From Spongisporangium articulatum (lineage in GTDB: Bacteria; Actinomycetota; Actinomycetes; Actinomycetales; Kineosporiaceae), in contig NZ_JBITLV010000005.1 in the NCBI RefSeq assembly GCF_044465595.1, positions 186,001 to 250,000 of the forward strand: a stretch of DNA of 64,000 nucleotides, given 5' to 3'. The translations under genes were made by a program, and so were the position numbers. The notes under the pieces are model-generated. The model ran no database searches and was not told where the DNA came from. It saw nothing but the letters and a program-made list of their open reading frames with translations. Below, one piece after another: positions 7,719 to 16,159 of this stretch (position 1 is its first letter; each line of letters starts with the position of its first letter).

Positions 7719-7775
7719 ATGGGCACGGTGTGACACCGCGCCCGCCTGGTGAGCGCGGTGTCACACCGTGCCCAT
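7719..7775. repeat. Perfect 23-bp inverted repeat, family C copy 1
   Basis: The arms at 7719-7741 and 7753-7775 are exact reverse complements (23 of 23) around an 11-nt loop. The core of each arm, CGGTGT-x-ACACCG, is itself palindromic, so the element is nested. It lies between divergent genes, 17 bp upstream of the 213-aa hypothetical gene. The right arm GCGCGGTGTCACACCGTGCC is repeated exactly at 48330. Confidence 0.9.
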
Positions 7776-7786
7776 CGGGGTTGGGC

Positions 7787-7937
7787 GATAGTCGCCGGTG
7801 CGGTGGCCTGGGCCTGACGCAGGCCCGAGCGGGGCGCGCCGGCCCATTCGGGCGACCCGAACGCGCTCATACTCCCCGAGGCGACCTCCGGGGACGGTTG
7901 CGACGGCCCTACGCGGCGGCTCCGGGGAGTATGAGCG
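7787..7937 (+). promoter_or_regulatory. Structured leader of the TraR/DksA gene
   Basis: A possible -10 GATAGT (7787-7792) would start a leader of about 140 nt. In it CGCTCATACTCCCCG (7864-7878) is perfectly complementary to CGGGGAGTATGAGCG (7923-7937), which contains the ribosome-binding site GGGGAG (7924-7929). The left arm can instead pair TCCCCG (7873-7878) with CGGGGA (7889-7894). The two pairings exclude each other, so one would hide and the other expose the ribosome-binding site. No known riboswitch or attenuator family was recognised. Confidence 0.5.
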
Positions 7938-7938
7938 G

Positions 7939-8277
7939 GTGGAGAAGCAGCTGAGGCGGCTGCTGGCTGAGAACGAGGCGCAGCTGGCCCGCCTGGAACG
8001 CGAGCACGAGCGGATGGTCGAGGCCGCCGAGGGCTCGAACGCCGACGACGAGCACGACCCGGAGGGCTCGACCATCGCGTTCGAACGCGAGCAGCTCACG
8101 GCCGCCCTGGAGCGCACCCGGCGGACCGGCGACGAGCTGCGCACCGCCCTGGCCGAACTCGCCGACGGCCGCTACGGCGTCTGCGAACGCTGCGGCCGGC
8201 CGATCGCCCCGGAACGGCTGGAGGCCCGGCCGCAGTCGCGTACCTGCATCGACTGCGCCCGGTCGGCCGGGAATTAG
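7939..8277 (+). CDS. TraR/DksA C4-type zinc-finger protein
   Basis: 112 aa. A long N-terminal coiled coil (residues 1-75, KQLRRLLAENEAQLARLEREH...) is followed by a C4 zinc finger with Cys82, Cys85, Cys103 and Cys106 (CERCG...CIDC). Family members bind in the RNA polymerase secondary channel or act as general stress proteins. GTG 7939 follows GGGGAG at nine bases. An in-frame GTG at 7798 would add an arginine/proline-rich stretch that simply reads through the leader hairpin and is rejected. The leader structure suggests control of translation. Confidence 0.85.
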   Translation: MEKQLRRLLAENEAQLARLEREHERMVEAAEGSNADDEHDPEGSTIAFEREQLTAALERTRRTGDELRTALAELADGRYGVCERCGRPIAPERLEARPQSRTCIDCARSAGN

Positions 8278-8378
8278 GCGAATCCTTCACCGCTGCCCAC
8301 AACGATCTGCCACAGTCCCCTCGACCGGCCGACTCGGGCCGGCTGCGGCAGTGCCGGACCGGACGAAGGGGACGACTC

Positions 8379-10043
8379 ATGAGCCTCGGCAGAGCGAGCG
8401 CGATCGCGCTCTCACTCGCGGCGCTGGCCGGTGGTTTCCTGACCGTGGCCCCGGGTCCGGCGTCCGCGGCGGGCCCGGCACCGAGCCCGTCCACCGGCGG
8501 GTACCCGCCGGCGCTGGTGAAGCAGAAGCTGACGTGGTCGGAGTGCTACCCCGACGCCGGCTATCCCGAACTGCTGTGCGCCGCCGTGAAGACCCCGCAG
8601 GACTGGGCCCGCCCGAACGGCCCCACGATCACGGTCGCCATCTCCCGGATCGTCGCATCCGACCCGGCGAAGCGCCGGGGCGTCCTCTTCACCAACCCCG
8701 GCGGTCCCGGCGGCTCGGGCATCGCCCTGCCCCTGTCGATCGAGTACTACGAGCCGGACGTCGCGGCCGCCTACGACGTCATCGGCCTGGACCCCCGGGG
8801 CGTCGGTGCCTCGACGCCGAATCTGGACTGCGGGGCCGGCTCGACCCTCGGGGCCCTGTACGACCTCGACGGCCGGGACACGTCGGCAGCGAACCAGAAG
8901 GCGTTCCGGACCCTCGACGTCGACTACGCGAACCAGTGCTCGAAGACCCCGCTGGCCCGGTACATCACGACGGCGCAGACGGTCCGCGACTTCGACCTGG
9001 TCCGCGCCGTCCTGGGCGAGAAGAAGATCAGCTACGTCGGGTTCAGCTTCGGCACCTGGATCGGCGCCTCCTACGCCAGCGTCTTCCCCGACCGCACCGA
9101 CCGGTTCGTCCTCGACGGCAACATCGACTTCTCGTCCTCGACCTCGTACTCGAGCGCGATCCGGCAGCCCCTGGGCTTCCAGAACAGCTATCAGCGGTTC
9201 CTCGAGCCGTGGATCGCGAAGTACGACGGCGTCTACGGTCTCGGGGCGACCGCCAAGGCGGTGCACGCCACGCTGGAGAAGCGCCGGGCTCAGTTGGCCA
9301 AGCACGCCTTGCCCCTGGCCGACGGCTCCACGCTCACCGCCTCGGGCTACGACAGCGGCATCATCGGCGCGCTCTACTACACCGGCTACTACGACAGCGT
9401 GGCCACCCCGCTGAGCATCCTGGAGCGCTACGCGACCGCCACGGACGACGAGAAGCAGGTCGTAGCCGACTGGTTCGGCAGCGGCAGCGACGGCGGCAAC
9501 GGGGACGACGTCTTCTGGGCCACCGAGTGCCAGGACACCCCGTCGCCGAGCTACGCCCGGGTGGTCGACGACACGAACCGTTTCCGTACCGCGTACCCGC
9601 TGGCGGGCGCGAACTGGAACGCCTACCCCTGCCCGTTCTTCACGCTGCCCACTACCGGTTCACAGATCAACAGCGCGAAGCTCCCGCCGCTGCTGATGCT
9701 GAACAACACCGACGACCCGGCGACGCCGCTGGCCAACGCCGTGCTGGCCCGGGCCCACACGCCGAACGCGCGGCTGGTCGTCGTCAAGGATCAGCCGGAC
9801 CACACGATCTACGCCTACGGCGACGACTGCGCCGACGGCTACGCCAACACCTTCCTGCTGCAGGGCAGGCTGCCGGCCAAGGACACCACCTGCCCCGGCC
9901 GACCGCTGCCCGAGCCGGCCGCCCTCGAGGCGCCCATGGCGCTGTCGAAGGCGGCGGCCCGGGCGGACGGTGGCGCGGGCATGCCGATCCCGGTGTGGGT
10001 CGAGCAGTTCAACCGCGAGCACGGGCCGGCGGTCGTCCACTAG
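8379..10043 (+). CDS. Secreted alpha/beta-hydrolase, TAP-type peptidase
   Basis: 554 aa. A signal peptide (ALSLAALAGGFLTVAPGPASA, cleavage near residue 31) targets it outside the membrane. The fold-1 hydrolase has an oxyanion strand GVLFTNPGGPGGSG, a nucleophile elbow GFSFGTW and the C-terminal TAP-like domain with PPLLMLNNTDDPATPLANA (acid residue) and DHTIYAYGDDCADGY (histidine). Cysteines are paired in number, as in secreted proteins. The family removes N-terminal tripeptides from proteins. ATG follows AAGGGGA at eight bases. Its stop overlaps the convergent MFS gene by four bases. Confidence 0.88.
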   Translation: MSLGRASAIALSLAALAGGFLTVAPGPASAAGPAPSPSTGGYPPALVKQKLTWSECYPDAGYPELLCAAVKTPQDWARPNGPTITVAISRIVASDPAKRRGVLFTNPGGPGGSGIALPLSIEYYEPDVAAAYDVIGLDPRGVGASTPNLDCGAGSTLGALYDLDGRDTSAANQKAFRTLDVDYANQCSKTPLARYITTAQTVRDFDLVRAVLGEKKISYVGFSFGTWIGASYASVFPDRTDRFVLDGNIDFSSSTSYSSAIRQPLGFQNSYQRFLEPWIAKYDGVYGLGATAKAVHATLEKRRAQLAKHALPLADGSTLTASGYDSGIIGALYYTGYYDSVATPLSILERYATATDDEKQVVADWFGSGSDGGNGDDVFWATECQDTPSPSYARVVDDTNRFRTAYPLAGANWNAYPCPFFTLPTTGSQINSAKLPPLLMLNNTDDPATPLANAVLARAHTPNARLVVVKDQPDHTIYAYGDDCADGYANTFLLQGRLPAKDTTCPGRPLPEPAALEAPMALSKAAARADGGAGMPIPVWVEQFNREHGPAVVH

Positions 10044-11686
10044 GCCATCGGCCGCTCGGCGTCCGTCCGCCCCTCGACGACCTCGGCCACATCGGCCACA
10101 TCGGCCGGGCGCCGGACGGCGAGCGCGAGGAAGGCGGCCAGCGCCATGAGCGCGACCGGCACCAGCATCGTGGGCCGCATCGCGGTCACGAACCCGTGCG
10201 CGAACACGTCGTGCCCCAGCTGCGCCAACCGGCCGGTCCCGCCACCGGAGCCCGAACCGGCCCCGACCTGCAACCCCGACGACCCGGCCTGGTCGAATCC
10301 CGCCACGAACCGCGACCGCACCCCGTCGGGCAACCCGGCCGAGCGGGAAACCGCCTCGTCATGCAGCGAACTGGCCAACCGGCTGGACAGCAGCGCTCCG
10401 ATCACCGCCGTGGCCAGCACCGAACCCAGCTCCTGCACGGTGTCGAGCACTCCCGACGACACCCCGGCCAGCCGCGGCGGCAGGTCGCGGGTGGCGAGGC
10501 TGAACACCGGCACCCACACCCAGCCCATGCCGAGCCCCGCGATCACCAGCCCCGGCACGAACACCAGCCGTCCACTGTCGGCATGAGCCGCCAGGGCGAC
10601 CCACGCCGACCCGGCGCCGAACAGCACGAGGCCGGGCACCAGCAGGTACTTCCCGAAGATCCGGTCCGACAACGCCCCGCCGAGCATCGACGAGAACATC
10701 ATGGCCAGCGGCTGTGGGGCGATGGCCAGCCCGGCCGCGACGGCCGAGAGGCCCAGCACCGACTGGAAGTAGATGGTCAGCGGCAGGTAGAGACCGACCA
10801 TGGCGAACCCCATGATCGCCAGGACGCCGGCCATCAGCGTGAAGTTGCGGTTGCGGAACACCTCGAAGGGCAGCAGCGGCTCGCCACCCTGGCGGCGCGC
10901 CTCCCGCACGCCGAACAGCACGAGCACCGCGACGCCGGCCGCGATCACCTCGGGGATCGTGAGGGCACCGGTGATCGTGGCCCAGTCGTAGCGCTCCCCC
11001 TCGATCAGCCCGAACACGACCCCGAACAACCCGGCCGTCAGCAACAGAACGCCGAGAAGGTCGAGCCGGTGCCGGATTCCGGGCCGGACGTCGGGCACCA
11101 GCCGGACGCACAGCGCCATGGTGAGCAGGCCGATCGGCAGGTTGACGAAGAAGATCCACTCCCAGCCGAGGTGGGTGACGATGAACCCGCCCAGGGTGGG
11201 CCCGGCCAGCACGGCCAGCCCCGACGTCCCGCCGATCGCGGCGAACCCGGCGGCCCGCTTGTCCGGGGGCAGCAGCGCGGTGATGAACACCAGCGTCTGC
11301 GGGGCGAGCATCGCCGCGCCGACCCCCTGCAGGGCCCGGCAGGCGATGAGAACGGCTGTGGTGCGCGCGAATCCGCTCCCCGCCGAGGCGGCCACGAAGA
11401 CCGCCATCCCGGTCAGGTACATCGCCTTGGGCCCGATCAGGTCGCCGAGCCGGCCGGTCGTGATCAGCAGGACCGCGTACAGGAGGCTGTAGGCGTTCAG
11501 CACCCACAGCACCTGGTCGAGCGACGAGCCGAGGCTGTCGACCAGGTCCGGGATGGCGATGTTGACGATCGTCAGGTCGAGCAGCGTCATGAAGAGCCCG
11601 AGGGCCAGGACGGCGATCACGGGGCCGGTCCGGGCGCCGGGCGGTGACGTGGGTGTCGCGGCCGCCGGAGTGGTGGGCGTGGACAT
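10040..11686 (-). CDS. MFS drug:H+ antiporter, DHA2 family
   Basis: 548 aa with about 14 membrane helices, the DHA2/EmrB-QacA layout. Motif A is GRLGDLIGPKAMYLTG between helices 2 and 3, and motif C is the Gly/Pro-rich stretch in GTSGLAVLAGPTLGGFI. The start motif LDLTIVNIAIPDL is typical. It probably exports lipophilic drugs. ATG 11686 is preceded by AAGGAG. It lies 130 bp downstream of the PadR gene on the same strand, which marks it as the efflux pump under PadR control. Confidence 0.93.
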   Translation of the reverse strand: MSTPTTPAAATPTSPPGARTGPVIAVLALGLFMTLLDLTIVNIAIPDLVDSLGSSLDQVLWVLNAYSLLYAVLLITTGRLGDLIGPKAMYLTGMAVFVAASAGSGFARTTAVLIACRALQGVGAAMLAPQTLVFITALLPPDKRAAGFAAIGGTSGLAVLAGPTLGGFIVTHLGWEWIFFVNLPIGLLTMALCVRLVPDVRPGIRHRLDLLGVLLLTAGLFGVVFGLIEGERYDWATITGALTIPEVIAAGVAVLVLFGVREARRQGGEPLLPFEVFRNRNFTLMAGVLAIMGFAMVGLYLPLTIYFQSVLGLSAVAAGLAIAPQPLAMMFSSMLGGALSDRIFGKYLLVPGLVLFGAGSAWVALAAHADSGRLVFVPGLVIAGLGMGWVWVPVFSLATRDLPPRLAGVSSGVLDTVQELGSVLATAVIGALLSSRLASSLHDEAVSRSAGLPDGVRSRFVAGFDQAGSSGLQVGAGSGSGGGTGRLAQLGHDVFAHGFVTAMRPTMLVPVALMALAAFLALAVRRPADVADVAEVVEGRTDAERPMA

Positions 11687-11816
11687 GGGAGACTCCTTGT
11701 CGGTTCGGGGTTTCGTGCTGCGGGTGGCTACTCACAGATCGGACGCCGGGCCCGGTCGGGCGGCGTGTTGGCGCACGCCGCCCGGCCTCCGAGGGAGCCG
11801 GCGAGGTCGGCTCAGC

Positions 11817-12467
11817 TCACGTCGTCCTCCCGTCCTCGACGCTGTCGCGGCGTCGTCCGTTGGCGAACGGCGACTGCTGCGCCCAGGCGTGCAGCCCGGC
11901 CCGACTCCAGGCGAAGGCGCCCGACTTGAGGTCTTCGAGAACCCCTGCGGCCCAGTCACGTTCGGCCTGCCGGAGCACGGTCTGCAGCTCCGACTCGATG
12001 GTGAAGATGCGGGGCAGCTGGTCGCCGATCGACTCCGCCGCCGCGCGCAGGGCGCCCAGTTCGCCGTCCAGCAGGAGCACCCGGTACTGGAAGGCGTTCT
12101 GCACCTGGGCGGGTTCGAGCAGGGCCATGTACTCCAGCGCGGCGACCAGGTCGCTCCCGCGGGTGGAGGGGTCACGCAGCAGGCCGACCAGCCAGTCGCG
12201 GACCACCTCGCTCCCCTCCCCGGTGAGCCGGTAGACGGTGCGTTCGGGGCGGCGGCCCTCGCGGTTGGTCTCGGCGGCCTCGATCAGCCCGGCCCCCTCC
12301 AGCCGGGCCACCGCGTGGTACAGCGACCCCCGCTTCACGCCATGAATGCCGGTCTTGCCCCGCTCCACGGCCAGGCGCTGGATCTCGTACGGATGCATGG
12401 GTGCCTCGTCCAGCGAGCCGAGGATGAGCAGGTACAACGGCGTGGGAGTCACGGCGCGACCAGTCAT
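11817..12467 (-). CDS. PadR-family transcriptional regulator
   Basis: 216 aa. The PadR winged helix occupies residues 8-90 (LYLLILGSLDEAPMHPYEIQRLA and GSLYHAVARLEGAGLI, then RRPERTVYRLTGEG). The C-terminal helical half (Vir_Kn type) carries LLLDGELGALRAAAESI. ATG 12467 sits exactly 6 nt after the -10 GATAGT, so the transcript is leaderless; a further upstream start would overlap the promoter. It is the first gene of an operon with the DHA2 efflux pump, a common multidrug-sensing arrangement. Confidence 0.88.
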   Translation of the reverse strand: MTGRAVTPTPLYLLILGSLDEAPMHPYEIQRLAVERGKTGIHGVKRGSLYHAVARLEGAGLIEAAETNREGRRPERTVYRLTGEGSEVVRDWLVGLLRDPSTRGSDLVAALEYMALLEPAQVQNAFQYRVLLLDGELGALRAAAESIGDQLPRIFTIESELQTVLRQAERDWAAGVLEDLKSGAFAWSRAGLHAWAQQSPFANGRRRDSVEDGRTT

Positions 12468-12473
12468 GCCTTG

Positions 12474-12517
12474 ACTATCGAGGATGGCGCCAGTGGACGT
12501 CAAGCGTTGACTAGTCA
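12474..12517 (-). promoter_or_regulatory. padR promoter and palindromic operator
   Basis: On the minus strand TTGACG (12503-12498), an 18-bp spacer and GATAGT (12479-12474) form a promoter whose start point coincides with the padR ATG. The perfect palindrome TGACTAGTCA (12508-12517) lies directly upstream of the -35. A similar half site, TTGACTATC, overlaps the -10. This fits autoregulation by a PadR dimer. Confidence 0.6.
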
Positions 12518-12634
12518 GCCGACTCACTCGCCCCTGGCTCCCGGCTGCGGCGGCCGCGTCCCGGACACATCAACGATCGTTGATGCACCTCTCGGCCGGT
12601 CGGCCCGAGCGCGCGGTTCCGTCAGACTGGCCCC

Positions 12635-13057
12635 ATGGCCGGCGCGATCGAGGTGACGAACAGCCTCGTCATCGCGCCCGACGAGCTGCAGTGGCGGTTC
12701 TCCAGGGCGGGCGGCCCCGGCGGCCAGGGCGTGAACACGACGGACAGCCGCGTGCAGCTGAGCTGGGACGTCGCGAACAGCCCCGCCCTGACCGACGTCC
12801 AGCGTGAGCGCCTGTCGACCCGCTTGGGGAACCGCCTGGTCGACGGCGTCCTGACCGTGACCGCCGCGGAGTACCGCTCGCAGAAGCGCAACCGGGAGGC
12901 CGCGTCGACCCGGCTCGCGGCCGCCGTCCGGGAGGCCCTGGCGCCGCCCCCGCGCACCCGTCGTCCGACCCGCCCCACCCGGGGCTCGGTCGAGCGCCGG
13001 ATCGCGGGCAAGAAGCAGCGGTCGGAGACCAAGCGCCTGCGGCGCTCGACGGACTAG
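12635..13057 (+). CDS. arfB: Alternative ribosome-rescue factor ArfB
   Basis: 140 aa, the size of ArfB/YaeJ rather than a full release factor. The catalytic GGQ (residues 29-31 in SRAGGPGGQGVN) hydrolyses peptidyl-tRNA. The lysine/arginine-rich C-terminal tail (RIAGKKQRSETKRLRRS) inserts in the empty mRNA channel of stalled ribosomes. ATG 12635 is 6 nt after CAGACT with no Shine-Dalgarno sequence. It is convergent with ispH and separated by 21 bp. Confidence 0.93.
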   Translation: MAGAIEVTNSLVIAPDELQWRFSRAGGPGGQGVNTTDSRVQLSWDVANSPALTDVQRERLSTRLGNRLVDGVLTVTAAEYRSQKRNREAASTRLAAAVREALAPPPRTRRPTRPTRGSVERRIAGKKQRSETKRLRRSTD

Positions 13058-13078
13058 CGGCAGACCACCAGGCCGACC

Positions 13079-14047
13079 TCAGGACGACGAAGCGGCCTTG
13101 GCCTTCATGTCGCGCCGCAGCTCCTTGGGCAGCGAGAAGAGCAGGTCCTCCTCGGCCGTGACGACCTCCTCGACCTCGCCGTACCCGCGCTCGGCGAGCC
13201 ACGCCACGACGTCCTTGACGAGCACGTCGGGCACCGAGGCGCCCGAGGTCACGCCCACGGTGACCACGCCGTCCAGCCAGCTCTCGTCGATCTCCGCGGC
13301 GTAGTCCACCCGGTACGAGGCGCCCGCCCCGTGCTGGAGGGCCACCTCGACGAGACGCACGCTGTTGGAGGAGTTCTGGGAGCCGACGACGATCACCAGG
13401 TCGCTGTCGGCCGCGATCTTCTTGACCGCCACCTGCCGGTTCTGGGTGGCGTAGCAGATGTCGTCGGACGGCGGGTCGTAGAGCTTGGGGAACTTCTCCC
13501 GCAGCAGCCGGACGGTCTCCATGGTCTCGTCCACCGAGAGCGTGGTCTGCGACAGCCAGACCACCTTCTCGGGGTCGCGCACCGTCACGTTGGCGACGTC
13601 GGACGGCCCGTCCACGAGCTGGATGTGCTCGGGCGCCTCACCCGCCGTGCCCTCGACCTCCTCGTGGCCCTGGTGGCCGATGAGGAGGATGTCGTAGTCG
13701 TCGGAGGCGAACCGGACGGCCTCCTTGTGCACCTTGGTGACCAGCGGGCACGTCGCGTCGATCGTCTTCAGCATGCGGCGCTCGGCGGCCGCGTGCACCG
13801 CCGGGGAGACGCCGTGGGCCGAGAAGATGACCGTCGCGCCCTCGGGGACGGCGTCGGTCTCGTCGACGAAGATCGCGCCCTTGGCCTGCAGCGAGCTGAC
13901 CACGTGCCGGTTGTGCACGATCTCCTTGCGCACGTAGATCGGCGGGCCGTGCAGCTCCAGCGCCTTCTCCACGGCCACCACGGCCCGGTCGACGCCGGCG
14001 CAGTAGCCGCGGGGCGCGGCCAGGAGCACACGCTTGTTGTCCGTCAC
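13079..14047 (-). CDS. ispH: 4-hydroxy-3-methylbut-2-enyl diphosphate reductase
   Basis: 322 aa. This is the last enzyme of the MEP isoprenoid pathway, making IPP and DMAPP with a [4Fe-4S] cluster. The cluster cysteines are Cys16 (RGYCAGVDRA), Cys100 (DATCPLVTKVH) and Cys198 (DDICYATQNRQ); the catalytic region SQTTLSVDET and the SSNSVRL phosphate site are present. GTG 14047 is favoured because TACGAT ends 7 nt upstream; ATG 14056 is inside that -10 hexamer. Head-to-head with xseA, 54 bp apart, an arrangement shared by many actinobacteria. Confidence 0.95.
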   Translation of the reverse strand: MTDNKRVLLAAPRGYCAGVDRAVVAVEKALELHGPPIYVRKEIVHNRHVVSSLQAKGAIFVDETDAVPEGATVIFSAHGVSPAVHAAAERRMLKTIDATCPLVTKVHKEAVRFASDDYDILLIGHQGHEEVEGTAGEAPEHIQLVDGPSDVANVTVRDPEKVVWLSQTTLSVDETMETVRLLREKFPKLYDPPSDDICYATQNRQVAVKKIAADSDLVIVVGSQNSSNSVRLVEVALQHGAGASYRVDYAAEIDESWLDGVVTVGVTSGASVPDVLVKDVVAWLAERGYGEVEEVVTAEEDLLFSLPKELRRDMKAKAASSS

Positions 14048-14101
14048 GCCCTCCATCGTAGGTGGCGCCCGGTTGTCGGTGAGCCTGGCTACGGTGAGGC
14101 C

Positions 14102-15376
14102 GTGAGCGAGACCACCTCCCGACCGGGCGGCCCACCGGCCCGCCGGCCGATCCCCGCCACCGCCGGGGAGACGTCGGCCGAGCAGCCGTGGCCGCTGCGG
14201 CTCCTGTCGTCCAAGCTCGCCGACTACATCGATAAGGCGCCGGCCGTCTGGGTCGAGGGGCAGGTCGTGCAGCTGGTCCGGCGGCCCGGCCAGAACACCT
14301 GCTACCTGACCCTGCGCGACCCCGACGCCGACCTGTCGTTCCAGGTCACGGTCAGCACGATGCTGCTCGACCGGCTCGGGGCGCCGCTCGCGGACGGCTC
14401 CCGGGTCGTCGTCCACGTGCGGGCCGCCCTGTGGCCGCGGCGCGGGCAGCTCACGCTGCAGGCCGACCAGCTGCGCCCGGTCGGCGTCGGTGCGCTGCTG
14501 GCCCGGCTCGACGAGTTGCGTCGGGTACTGGCCGCGGAGGGCCTGTTCGACCCGACCCGTAAGAAGCCGCTGCCGTTCCTGCCCGGCCTGGTCGGGTTGA
14601 TCTGCGGTCGGGCCAGCGCGGCCGAGAAGGACGTGGTGGAGAACGCGACCCGACGCTGGCCCGGGGTCCGGTTCGCGATCCGGGAGGTGGCGGTGCAGGG
14701 CACCTCCGCGGTCACCGAGGTGACCGAGGCGCTGCGCGAGCTGGACGCCGACCCGGGCGTCGAGGTGATCGTCGTCGCCCGGGGCGGTGGTTCCGTGGAG
14801 GACCTGCTGCCGTTCAGCAACGAGGCGCTGCTGCGGATCGTCGCGGCCTGCCGCACCCCGATCGTCAGCGCCATCGGGCACGAGGTCGACAACCCGCTGC
14901 TCGACCTGGTCGCCGACCTGCGGGCCTCGACGCCGACCGACGCCGGGAAGCGGATCGTGCCCGACATGGAGGCCGAACTGGCCGGCATCCGACAGGTGCG
15001 GGCGCGGTCCTTGAGCGCCCTGGAGGGGCGGTTGGCCCGGGAGGCGGCGCTGGTCGCCCAGCTGCGGCAACGTCCGGTGCTGGCTGATCCGGCGCGGGGC
15101 CTGGTCGAGGCGCACGAGCGGGTCTCGCTGGCCCGCGACCGGGCCCGGCGCGCGCTGCGGGCGCGCCTGGAGCACGCCGGCGCCGACGTCGTCCACCTGC
15201 GCGAACGGGTCCGGGCCCTGTCGCCGGCCGCGACGATGGCCCGCGGGTATGCGGTGGTGCAGGGCCCCGACGGTGCCGTACTGCGCTCGCCGGGCCAGGT
15301 CTCCCCCGGAGACCGGCTGCGGGTCAGGGTGGCCGACGGCGAGCTGACGGCCGCCGTGACCGGGGACGACTCGTGA
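14102..15376 (+). CDS. xseA: Exodeoxyribonuclease VII large subunit
   Basis: 424 aa. The N-terminal OB fold (VWVEGQVVQLVRRPGQNTCYLTLRDP) binds single-stranded DNA. The catalytic core contains GLICGRASAAEKDV, VARGGGSVEDLLPFSNE and the downstream EVDNPLLDLVADLRASTPT. A long helical stalk binds XseB subunits. The enzyme degrades single-stranded DNA from both ends. GTG 14102 lies 6 nt after TACGGT, so the transcript is probably leaderless. xseB follows after a 67-bp gap. Confidence 0.95.
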   Translation: MSETTSRPGGPPARRPIPATAGETSAEQPWPLRLLSSKLADYIDKAPAVWVEGQVVQLVRRPGQNTCYLTLRDPDADLSFQVTVSTMLLDRLGAPLADGSRVVVHVRAALWPRRGQLTLQADQLRPVGVGALLARLDELRRVLAAEGLFDPTRKKPLPFLPGLVGLICGRASAAEKDVVENATRRWPGVRFAIREVAVQGTSAVTEVTEALRELDADPGVEVIVVARGGGSVEDLLPFSNEALLRIVAACRTPIVSAIGHEVDNPLLDLVADLRASTPTDAGKRIVPDMEAELAGIRQVRARSLSALEGRLAREAALVAQLRQRPVLADPARGLVEAHERVSLARDRARRALRARLEHAGADVVHLRERVRALSPAATMARGYAVVQGPDGAVLRSPGQVSPGDRLRVRVADGELTAAVTGDDS

Positions 15377-15443
15377 CCGGGTGGAATCGCGCAGGCTCCG
15401 ACCTGACGGAATCCACCCGTTGTCGAGTTCTAGGGTGGGCACC

Positions 15444-15698
15444 GTGACCCCGGCCGCCAAGAAGACAGCGTCGTCGACGGCGAAGAACGACCCGAACGCC
15501 GACGTCGCGGAGCTCAGCTACGAGGCCGCGCGTGACGAACTGCTGGACGTCGTCCGCCGGCTGGAGTCGGGCACCGAGAGCCTCGAGGGGTCGCTGGCCC
15601 TCTGGGAGCGGGGCGAGGCCCTGGCCAAGCGGTGCGAGACGTGGCTCGACGGGGCCCGCCAGCGCATCGACGAGGCCACCGGCAGCGCGGCCGAGTGA
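15444..15698 (+). CDS. xseB: Exodeoxyribonuclease VII small subunit
   Basis: 84 aa, small and helical. The core ELSYEAARDELLDVVRRLESGTESLEGSLALWERGEALAKRC... is the family signature (the two helices that wrap the XseA stalk). GTG 15444 lies 7 nt after TAGGGT, so it may have its own leaderless promoter in addition to readthrough from xseA. Its stop codon overlaps the next gene's GTG (GTGA), coupling the two. Confidence 0.93.
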   Translation: MTPAAKKTASSTAKNDPNADVAELSYEAARDELLDVVRRLESGTESLEGSLALWERGEALAKRCETWLDGARQRIDEATGSAAE

Positions 15699-16159
15699 GT
15701 ACTCCCGCGCCGGTACGCCGCGTCCAGGAGGCGGTCGACGCGGCCGCGCGCGCCGTCGCCGCGCAGGACCGGGCGGCGCTCGACGAAGCCTCTGACCTGC
15801 TGGCGCGCACCGACCCGGAACTCCAGCGGGTCCTCCTGGCCGGGGCCGTCCGCGTCGCCCTGGAACGCGCGCATCCCGCGGGCCTCGACTCGGAGGTGGC
15901 CCGCGACCTGCTGGAACGGTGCGTGCGCTCGGGGCTGGCCTGGCTGCCGGACGTCGAGGTACCGGCTCTCGTCCTCGCCGTCACCGGCGCCCTCGGAATG
16001 CAGGACCCGGATGAGGAGCCCGAACTACCCGCCGCGCAGATCGCCGTCCACGCGGTACTGCTGCTGGCCGAACTGGGCGCCGGCCCCGAGCAGGCGGCCC
16101 GCGACCTGGACGTCGCCGTCGCCGAGCTGACCCGCGCGGAGACCGTCGAGATGCCTTAG
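15695..16159 (+). CDS. Hypothetical helical protein coupled to xseB
   Basis: 154 aa, function not recognised. The protein is almost entirely helical and acidic, with alanine/leucine-rich heptad-like segments (VQEAVDAAARAVAAQDRAALDEASDLLARTD and VHAVLLLAELGAGPEQAARDLDVAVAELTRAE). No signal peptide, membrane helix or cysteine-rich motif is apparent beyond one cysteine (ERCVRSG). The GTG overlaps the xseB stop, so it is translated as part of the xseAB unit. It is convergent with DUF4245, overlapping it by four bases. Confidence 0.6.
   Translation: MSTPAPVRRVQEAVDAAARAVAAQDRAALDEASDLLARTDPELQRVLLAGAVRVALERAHPAGLDSEVARDLLERCVRSGLAWLPDVEVPALVLAVTGALGMQDPDEEPELPAAQIAVHAVLLLAELGAGPEQAARDLDVAVAELTRAETVEMP

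Noticed and set aside
7798..7938. N-terminal extension of the TraR/DksA protein from GTG 7798
   Set aside because: It would translate the leader hairpin into an Arg/Pro-rich stretch unlike the family. GTG 7939 has a ribosome-binding site.
8351..11647. Very long open frame on the plus strand across the peptidase and the MFS gene
   Set aside because: It is out of frame with the secreted peptidase and antisense to the MFS transporter. The composition is runs of R/G/P/H/Q with no domain, as expected from GC-rich shadow frames.
14057..15460. Extension of the ispH frame upstream over xseA
   Set aside because: The added ~470 residues are antisense to xseA and match nothing; IspH proteins begin just before RGYCAGVDRA.
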